From Symbiodinium natans (lineage: Eukaryota; Sar; Dinophyceae; Suessiales; Symbiodiniaceae): a stretch of DNA of 12,500 nt. A model generated the notes under the pieces. It did not search any database. It was not told the origin of the DNA and saw nothing but the letters and a program-made list of their open reading frames with translations. The stretch lies in contig CAJNDS010002153.1 in the NCBI GenBank assembly GCA_905221605.1, positions 564,498 to 576,997 on the forward strand. Direction: 5' to 3'. The position numbers and the translations under genes were made by a program. How positions within the stretch are numbered: position 1 is the first letter of the stretch; every line of letters starts with the position of its first letter. Positions 1-7,900 of the stretch are shown here, piece by piece.

Positions 1-69
1 TCTGGGGTTTTGGAGTTTAGATTTTTGGGGTTTCAATTTCAGGGTTGTGTGTTTGCGGTTAATTTTGAG

Positions 70-123
70 ATGCCTACCCCACGTCGCTCGGTATCAGAGT
101 CTGCGGCCTTCGCGCCCTACAAG
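70..123 (+). CDS. Exon 1 of the visible part: TM5 entry of the transporter
   Basis: The exon follows a TTTTGAG acceptor at 63-69. Reading from two split-codon bases it gives AYPTSLGIRVCGLRALQ, which resembles the loop leading into TM5 of SLC35A proteins (TA..sr.lLgrrls.lQ in the family). In this frame a TGA lies at 67-69, directly upstream, so the exon cannot extend left. The 3' border is unclear. The pentamer AAGTC occurs both here (121-125) and at the next acceptor (282-286), so the cut could be anywhere in it without changing the protein. None of the placements gives a GT or GC donor with an AG acceptor. An earlier exon must lie left of the window. Confidence 0.5.
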
Positions 124-1881
124 TCTAAAACCCTATTAAAGTCCTAGAACCCTAAAAGACCCTTAAACAAACCCTCAAACCCTCAAACCCTCAAACCCTC
201 AAGCCCTCAAACCCTCAAACCCTCAAACCCTCAAACCCTCAAACCCTCAAACCCTAAACCCCCAAACCCCCCAAACCGCCGAAGTCAGCGCGCTCGAGGC
301 GCTGATGCTCAGCGCCAGCGTCTTCGTGCTGCTGCAGCAGTCTCCCTCAGGCCGGCCATCTACCACTTTCCCCATAGCCCCCTTTAGGAATCTTGCATGT
401 CTTATTTCTCAAAAACCCCACGAGAGTATTGAACAAGTACGTTCTTTAAAGGTTCTAAGGGGGGGTACAGTTCCCAGCAGCTAAGGGTCCAATAACCTCC
501 GAGTTTGAGCCTTTGAGCCTCCATTAAAGTGTTCGGGGGGCTGACGGATCGGGGTGAGAAAGACTCGTAGCTTCCTCAAGCTGCACAAGGGCAAATCAAG
601 TTCCAGGCAGAACTTGGCAGCCTAGTGGTACTCTCTTTTTTTGTTATGGGTCCCTTGTAGAGTAACCAACCCCCAAAAGGGTGCCCTTATTAGAATATGG
701 TTACTCGGCTACTCAGATAAAGACACCAGACATAGTCTGTCTACATGCGCGTTCGAACTGGTGTATTTGAAGCAGCTTGCTCTTCTCCCGCCGCACAAAG
801 CCGCACAAACGCTTGGCACGCGTCCTGCGGTTCACGCAGCTCAACAAGTGGTTTTGACTGGCTGCTAGCTAAACCCTAAACCCTAAACCCTAAACCCTAA
901 ACCCTAAACCCTAAACCCTAAACCCTAAACCCTAAACCCTAAACCCTAAACCCTAAACCCTAAACCCTAAACCCTAAACCCCTAAACCCCTTCGTAAAGC
1001 TTAAACTCTCCCTTTTAATGATATCTTTGGGGGCCCAAAATGCAACACCCTGCAGGAGTGGCGTAGGGCTGAGTGTTTTGTTAAGGGTGTATGATTTAGG
1101 GGTGTAGGGTTTCATTGGAGTCCCTAAACCCTAAACCCTAATGACCCCAAAAACATCCGAGTTCCTGGCCCCTTATACCATAAACCTAAATCTTCAGCCC
1201 GAATTTACACCCGAAGCCCTCATAATCCCCAAGACCCCACACCTCAAGCTCCCTTCCGGAGCCCTGCCTTAACTCCAACCCCCTAAGCCCTCATCCCAAA
1301 AACCTACAAGCCCCAAACCGAAACATCCCCAAATCTCCACAAGCCACAGGCCCTAGACCCTAAGAACCTAAGACCCTGCAAAACCAAACCCTAAACCCTA
1401 AGCCCTAAACCCTAAACCTAAAAGCCTAGACCCCTTGGCTAGCCCTGAATTGCAAACTCAAGTTAGTCCCCTGAAGTTCTCACATCAAATCATGGTGGCA
1501 GGCTGCCGGGGCGAAATGTCAAACAAGGTTCATGTGTCTGTTATGTGTGAGTATATATATATATGCATTATACATATATATATATATATATTGTTCCGTG
1601 TAAATGTTGGTGAGTCCAAATATGTACATACATGTATGTTTGCATATACATGTACATATATGCATATACATATATGCATATATATATATATATATACATG
1701 TTTATGTAGGGTTGTATATGTGCCGCTATATAAGAAACATATACACACACCACACATGCATCATCTACGCCACGCAGGCCAGGTGTCGTCCCACATCTTC
1801 TCCACTGGGATCCTCTTCGTGATACTCTCCGCGACTGGGCTGGGTCAGGGTTCTTGCTGGTTCGGTAGGCCTTTGCGATGC

Positions 1882-1916
<35 letters not shown>

Positions 1917-4900
1917 TACATACATATATGTACATATATATATATATATATATATATCTATATATATATATATATATATATCATATACACACATACTCAC
2001 ACTCTCACACACTTTTTTGCCTGCTCTTATTTGGGTTCGTGTTATGAATATGTTTCTCTGGAGCCCCTGCGATCAGACGGCCTAAACCCCAAATAGGACA
2101 CACGGACCGAACTGTCTGCTGTGCTGTCTTGGGTGCTGGGAACTGGTCGTCCTTTTGTGAGCCAACTAAGCCCTGCAAACACATCTCTGCTACTGTAGGA
2201 CCCTTAATAGTGAGAACAGGGTTTTGGGGGTTATTATGAAACTAACTATAAAGGGGCCACAGAGGAATATTACTAGTAATTATTCCGACCCCTCTTTTTT
2301 TGTGCACAGGCTTTGGGTCTGGGACTCCTAAACCCTAAACCCTAGGCCCTAAACCCTAAACCCTAAACTCTAAACCCCAAACCCCAAACCCTAAACCCGA
2401 AAAAAAACCGCACCCTTTGTCGTCCCCAGGTCTGCATGTCTTGCCTGGCCTCGATGCTTTCGGAGAAGATCATGAAGGCCCCTTAGTCCTAAACCCTAAA
2501 CCCCAGAACCCTAAACCCCAGACCCCTAAACCCAAAACCCCTAAACCCTAACCCCTAAACCCCTAAACCCCTAAACCCCTGAACCCTGAACGCCTGAACC
2601 CCCCAAACCCTAAACCCGAAGTTGATCTAGGCATTTTTCGAGCCTCAGGCCGTTCAGAGTTTCAAGGGGTCAAGGTTCCCTGTTTTCCGTCTGCAGCCCT
2701 CAAAGCCCTCCAACCCTAAACCCCAAACCCTAGACCCAGGAACCTTGACGGCCCATTCGTTTCTGGGTTTGGGGGGTTTAGGGTTTAGGATTTGGCCAAA
2801 GTAGCGAACACCAACAAAGGGGCACCCTCAGTAATATGGTTTCTGGGCCACCAAGAAACCCTAAACCCTAAACCCCAAACCCCAAACCCTAAACCCTAAA
2901 CCCTAAACCCTAAACCCTAAACCCTAAACCCTAAACCCTAAACAGTGGTAGGCCGGCAGCAGCCCCTTCTACATCCAGAAGGTGACCTTGGATATCGGCA
3001 GTTTCCTTACTTCGGCCCCTTGGGCCTCTTAAGACCCGTAGGCTTTAGGGTTTAGGGTTTAGGGTTTAGGGTTTAGGGTTTAGGGTTAAGGGTTAAGGTT
3101 TTTAAGGGCTTGAGGGTTTTGGGGGTTCAGGGACTTCTGTCTTTTAAGAGGTTTAAAGGTTTAGGGCTTGCCTGCAACCGCAGACCCTCCGTAGACTCAC
3201 AGCCTGTATCCATGCGAAACCTGACCCCCTCCCCCAAAGAAACCCTAAACCCTAAACCCCAAAACTTAAACCCTAAACCTAAACCCCTTTCCCCTAACCC
3301 CTTTCCCCTAACCCCTAAACCCTAAACTCCTAAACTCTAAACCCTAAACCCTAAGACCTAAACCCTAAACCCTAAACCCTAAAACCTCAAACCTAAACCC
3401 TAAACCCTAAACCCTAAACCCTAAACCCTAAACCCTAAACCCTAAACCCTACACCGAGATCGTCATGCTGTTCGTCTGCGGCGTAGCCAGCCAGCGGCCC
3501 AACGATGCCTTCTGGAAGACGCGGGACGTGAGTGGAAGGCACCTGCCGCACACAGGGGGTTGGTAGGAGTGCGGTGTTTAGGGTTTAGGGTTTCGGGTTT
3601 CGGGTTTAGGTTTTAGGTTACTCCCTAAAGCAGATCCACTCAAAGAGGGCAGGGTAGAGGGTTTGGGGTTTGGGGTTTAGGGTTGAGGGTTTAGGCTTTA
3701 GGGTTTAGAGTTTGGGGTTTGGGGTTGAGGGTTGAGGGTTTGGGTTTAGGGTGTTGAGGGGAAAACGTCTACTCATGGTTCTAAGGGAAGCATAGGACAA
3801 GCCCAAAGGACCAAAACCAAGATGCCGTTCAGAGGGTTCAGGGTTCAGGGTTTAGGTTTTGGGTTTTCGGGCTTAGCGATCTTCCCCCCGAAGATCTCTC
3901 GACCGAGGGCGTAAACGAAGCTCGAGCACCCAAGCGACGGCACCCGCCTTGCCAGCCCAAGCCCAACCGCCTCGACTCTACTCCTAGGACCCAGACTAGA
4001 CCCTCATCCCCTTTTTTTGAGGGTTAAGGCAGCCCCTCCTAAGCCTTCAGCCCTAAACTCTTAAACCCTAAACCCCAAAACCCTAAACCCTAAACCCTAA
4101 ACCCTAAACCCTAAACCCTAAACCCTAAACCCTAAACCAAAAAGGGCACCCTTGCCATTCCCAGGTCCCTCCTGGGAGCTAGACTCCCAAAAGCCCCCCC
4201 CTGAAGCTCTTGAGCCGCCACGGAAGAACTAAACGCTCAACTGAGCCCTGGGCCGCCGGGACCTGGAGGACCATGGCCCTAGAGCTTAGGGTTTAGGGTT
4301 TCAGGGTTTAGGGTTTCAGGGTTTCAGGGTTCAGGGTTTAGGGTTTCAGGGTTTAGGGTTTCAGGGTTTAGGGTTTAGGGTTTAGGGCTTAGGGTTAAGG
4401 GTTTGACATTTTTTGGGGGTACCAACAGTCCCCTTTAGAAGCCCAAAGTTTAACTTAGTCTGGGGAGGGTTCTTCAACACCCAAAGTTTGATTTTCCCGC
4501 CAGAACACTCAGCCAGTAAGATGAACAGCAGCTTGGACAGGATGGAGGCGGGTATCTTCGTGGCCTGGGACGCCCGGATGGCCTGCGGGATGGGATGGGT
4601 GTGAGGGCTTCGATTCTTTGGGGGGGGGGGGGGGTTTGGGGTTTGGGGTTTGGGGCTTAGGGTTTAGGGTTTAGGGCTGTTTTCTGGAGATTTCGCTTCG
4701 GGTTTTATCGGCTTAGAAAGAGTTGTTTGGTGCCTCCAAACATTCATAGTTATGGTTGTGGGTTGTTTGTGTTTGCATTTTCTTCGTCTCGCCATTCATG
4801 CGCTAAACCCTAAACCCGAAACCCCCTCCTTCCTGAAGCAGGTGCTGGTGCTGGTGGTGACCCTGCTCCAGAACTGGCTCGCAGGCTTCGCCTTTCAGAA

Positions 4901-7900
4901 TGTTTGCAGGGAGGAGGGTTCAGGGTTCAGGGTTCAGGGTTTAGGGTTTAGGGTTTAGGGTTTAGGGTTTAGGGTTTAGGGTTTAGGGTTTAGGGTTTAG
5001 GGTTTAGTTCTTAGGGTTTAGTTCTTAGGGTTTAGTTCTTAGGATTTAGTTCTTAGGGTTTAGGGTTTAGGGTTTAGGGGCACCCAAAAGAAGCCTCCGA
5101 GCCCAAAGCCAACCACCAATATGTGCGATGGCCAAGATTCAGGATTTCGGAATCTACTATACGAACCCTCAAAACCCTCGTCCATGTCAGAGCCCCCCCC
5201 TGGAGGCCTGGTGGCCAAGCGGCTCTCGACCGTCATCCGCTCCAGCGCACAGCAGATTTCCCTGCTCATCGCCCCTCGTCACAGACGTCTGCGGCTTTGT
5301 GAATTTCGGGCTCAAGGTTCAGAGGGTTTAACCCTAAACCCTAAACCCTAAACCCTAAACCCTAAACCCTAAACCCTAAACCCTAAACCCTAAACCCTAA
5401 ACCCTAAACCCTAAACCCTAAACCCTAAACCCTAAACCCTAAACCACCCTAAACCCTAAACCCTAAACCCTAAACCCTAGGTTTAAAGGTTTAGGTTTTA
5501 AAGCTTTAGAGGGTTTAGGGCTTCAGGTTTAGAGGGTTTAGGGCTTAAGGTCGGGCTCAAGGTTTAGAGGGTTTAGGGTTTAAGGTTTAAAGGGTTTAAA
5601 GGGCTTAAGGTTTTTTAGGGTCTAGGGTTGAGGTTCAGGGGGCTTGGCGTGTTCTTTTTCCCTGGCCATCACGTTAGAATGGATGCAGTCCCGTATCGAT
5701 GGCTTTAGGGTTTAGGGTTTTAGGGTTTAGGGCTTTAGGGTTTAGGGTTTTCGGGTTTTTTTGAGTGCTTTACCGCCCTCTTGGCACCATTGCGGAGAGC
5801 TCTGCCAACTTCAGGTCTGTTTTGACTGCTTTGACCCCCATGGTCTAAACAGCCCCGAAATTTCTCAAGCTCGGCTTTTAGGTTTCAAAGTCTTTGGCTT
5901 CAGCTCCTAAAGCCCCAAAGCGCTTAAACCCCGAAAGCCCCAAACATCCCTAAAGGGCTCCGGATTTAGGTTTTCAGGGGTTTAGCGTTTAGGGAGTCTC
6001 TGCTTTGAGCGCATAGGCTCCACGTGGCAGGAGGTCGCTGTTTGGAGAACCTTTTCAGAGTCTTAGTGAGAAGTCCATTTCATTCCGACATGTGAGATGC
6101 GATTGTGACATTGCAGACTTAAACCGGCTGGCACGAATGGGACATAGGCAGCAGCTAATTGGGGTTAGTAACCCTCTGCGGGTAGGTAAATGGCCTCTTT
6201 AATATGGTCCCTTGCCTTATTTGAAGGGTTCTGAAGTACGGGCCCTTGGGTTGTATAGGGTATAGAAGTCCTAGAAAAGCGGGGTCCCCTTGTAAGGGCC
6301 CATACTAAGAGACCACGCTAAGCACCCTGAAGCCCCGAGACTGCATTCTCGGGCTACAGTCTCCTGTCTGCCTTAAAAGCCCTAAGCCCTAAGCCCTAGG
6401 CCTAAGGCCTAAACCCTAAGCCCTAAGCCCTAAACCCTAAACCCTAAACCCAAAACCCTAAACCCTAAACCCAAAACCCAAAACCCTAAACCCTAAACCC
6501 TAAACCCGAAACCCAGAGGGTAGTTTTATCGCTTGGCTGAGGTCTACTTCGTGGGGGACATTTGGTTGAACCACGTCGTCTTCGACTGGCCTGTGGGGAC
6601 CACCGCGCTGGTGTCTTGCTGCACCCGCGGGCGTTGTTTTGATGGGGGGGGGGGGTTCTTGGATACATGCAAATTAGGGTTTAGGGTTTAGGGTTTAGGG
6701 TTTAGTGTTTTGTATGGGATCCTGGTTCATGGTGGGTAGGTACCTAAAGGTCCTCGGGGAAGCTTAGGGAGCCTTAGGGAGAAGCGGTGAGTATTAGGGA
6801 ACCTTGGGTTGCGTAATTCTTGAATTCCGCTCCCTGAAGGACCCTGTAAATTGATTTCGTTCAGCATGAGATTCGGACTTCTCCTGGTACTACAGCCCGC
6901 CACCCACATCCGACGTGTCTTTGCCCCGCACACACACACACACACACCCTAACATCCAATTCCCCCAATGTATCGTGTGCTCACATACTTTAATATACCA
7001 GTCACAAGATACAGGTACGATAATTCATGTCTAGCCGAGCCCTAAACCCCAAACAACAAGCCCTAGCGGCAAAACAATTCAGCAGCCTTGCTGGTTCTTA
7101 GTAGGGAATGAGGGAATGAGGCACCTCGTATCTCCCTATCTTTACCACTAGGGACCCAATAGGATGCCTCATTCCCTCATTCCCTGGTAACCCAAGATGC
7201 TCCTGAAAGCATAGCGCGCACAAAGGCCCCCGAAGTTTTGGAGGGGTTAGGGTTTGGAGACATAGACCCTGAACCCTTGTCCGGAGGTGATCGCACTCTC
7301 CGTGCAGGTGTTCGCGTTGGCGGGACAGGCTTCCCTTAGAAGATCTTAGGATTTGAGCTTCAGGTTTCAGGTTTAGGGGGTTTAGGGCTGCTGGCCTCTG
7401 GTTTCGAGCCCCAATCCCCTAAACCCCTAAACCCCTAAACCCCTAAACCCCTAAACCCCTAAACCCCTAAACCCCTAAACCCCTAAACGCCTGAACCCCT
7501 TAACCCCTTAACCCCTACACCCCCAAACCCCCAAACCCCTAAACCCCCTAAAGTTTTCTTAGGACATGCCTTTCGGCCTTTCGGAGCCTGGGAGGGGGGG
7601 GGGGTGGGGTCTGGAGGTTTGCCTCGAGGTTTGGCGTTTAGGGGGCGCAGGAGCTTAGGGGCTTAGGGGCTTAGGGGCTAGGGTTTAGGGTTTAGGGTTT
7701 AGGGTTTAGGGTTTAGGGTTTAGGGTTTAGGGTTTAGGGTTTAGGGTTTAGGGTTGTTCAGGCAGGGATTTCTCGCGATTAGGGCGGCTTTGGGGTGCAA
7801 GTTGGAGATCTCAGTGAGCAGCCTGGATGGCTGGTGCAGCCCTAAGAATCGAAAACCCTAAACCCTAAACCCTAAACCCTAAACCCTAAACCCTAAACCC

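Larger units (their letters stand above)
351..1777 (+). other. Long intron 2: telomeric arrays, AT-rich tract, unassigned sequence
   Basis: The stretch from 351 to 870 is mixed sequence in which I recognise no coding signal. The open stretch at 641-868 lacks codon bias and family motifs. It includes one copy of a dispersed element (659-712, listed separately). A perfect CCCTAAA array follows at 871-990, then C-rich degenerate telomeric text at 1120-1430. An AT/CATA microsatellite covers about 1545-1770. Frames read through the microsatellite produce only Tyr-Ile-rich artefacts. The acceptor is CGCAG at 1773-1777. Confidence 0.5.
1831..2429 (+). other. Intron 3: AT microsatellite plus telomeric array
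   Basis: The intron carries a (TA)n tract at 1880-1982 and a TCACACTCACAC tail. Unassigned sequence follows at 2000-2325, then a CCCTAAA/CCCCAAA array at 2328-2399. It ends in TTTGTCGTCCCCAG, a good pyrimidine tract and acceptor. I see no exon in the 2000-2325 stretch. Confidence 0.5.
2478..2951 (+). other. Intron 4: telomeric arrays in both orientations
   Basis: C-strand units run at 2488-2622, many of them CCCCTAAA octamers, with more at 2700-2735. A short G-strand patch (GGGGTTTAGGGTTTAGG) lies at 2770-2790. The second copy of a dispersed element lies at 2799-2852, and a C-strand array at 2857-2942. The acceptor is GGTAG at 2947-2951. Confidence 0.6.
2994..3458 (+). other. Intron 5: divergent telomeric arrays
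   Basis: A G-strand array (3044-3098) is followed by unassigned sequence (3099-3238) and then a long C-strand array (3239-3451) that reaches to within a few bases of the acceptor ACACCGAG. The short open stretch at 3110-3325 has no coding character apart from repeat translation. Confidence 0.6.
3528..4520 (+). other. Intron 6: about 1 kb with G-, C- and G-strand arrays
   Basis: After the GTGAGT donor come G-strand arrays with TTTGGGG and TTGAGGG variants (3577-3760). Unassigned GC-rich sequence lies at 3870-4010, a C-strand array at 4051-4138, and unassigned GC-rich sequence at 4140-4284. A G-strand array with TTTCAGGG units covers 4286-4405. I found no convincing exon in the unassigned parts. 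Confidence 0.5.
5271..6541 (+). other. Intron 9: opposed telomeric arrays and unassigned sequence
   Basis: A long C-strand array (5330-5478) turns straight into a degraded G-strand array (5480-5645), and a second G-strand block lies at 5704-5757. The stretch 5760-6370 is unassigned: AT/GC-mixed, without a convincing exon. A C-strand array at 6378-6512 follows, then TAGTTTTATCGCTTGGCTGAG at the acceptor. Confidence 0.5.
6611..7286 (+). other. Intron 10 with an inverted-repeat element
   Basis: The intron begins GTGTCT, contains a G12 run (6644-6655), a short G-strand telomeric patch (6675-6707) and (CA)n at 6930-6948. A large perfect inverted repeat lies at 7103-7185. The acceptor is TCCGGAG at 7280-7286. 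No exon is recognised. Confidence 0.55.

Noticed and set aside
169-248. CRISPR-like array
   Set aside because: The units are contiguous octamers without spacers and derive from telomeric repeat.
285-350. Reading this helix as TM2 of the transporter
   Set aside because: That would leave TM3-5 missing before exon 3. Read as TM5, exons 2 and 3 join directly through a GC donor in phase.
641-868. 75-residue open frame on +
   Set aside because: No splice logic, motif or codon bias was found, and part of it is the dispersed element.
1443-1560. Micro-exon between exons 2 and 3 (around 1500-1530)
   Set aside because: An AG-bounded 27-nt piece exists, but exons 2 and 3 already join in phase and its residues match nothing in the family.
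1530-1921. Two minus-strand open frames across the AT tracts
   Set aside because: They are Tyr/Ile/His-rich low-complexity translation of microsatellites, antisense to exon 3.
1435-2085. 216-residue open frame on +
   Set aside because: Two thirds of it is translation of TA/CATA repeats. Only 1778-1830 inside it has coding character, and that is called as exon 3.
5060-5269. Minus-strand open frame and a second + frame over exon 9
   Set aside because: They are shadows of exon 9. The frame reading LVAKRLSTVIR fits the family and the joins on both sides.
6486-6668. Minus-strand open frame
   Set aside because: It is antisense to exon 10 and runs into telomeric array translation.
6727-6945. 72-residue minus-strand open frame
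   Set aside because: It begins in (CA)n translation (MCVCVCG) and shows no motif or coding bias.
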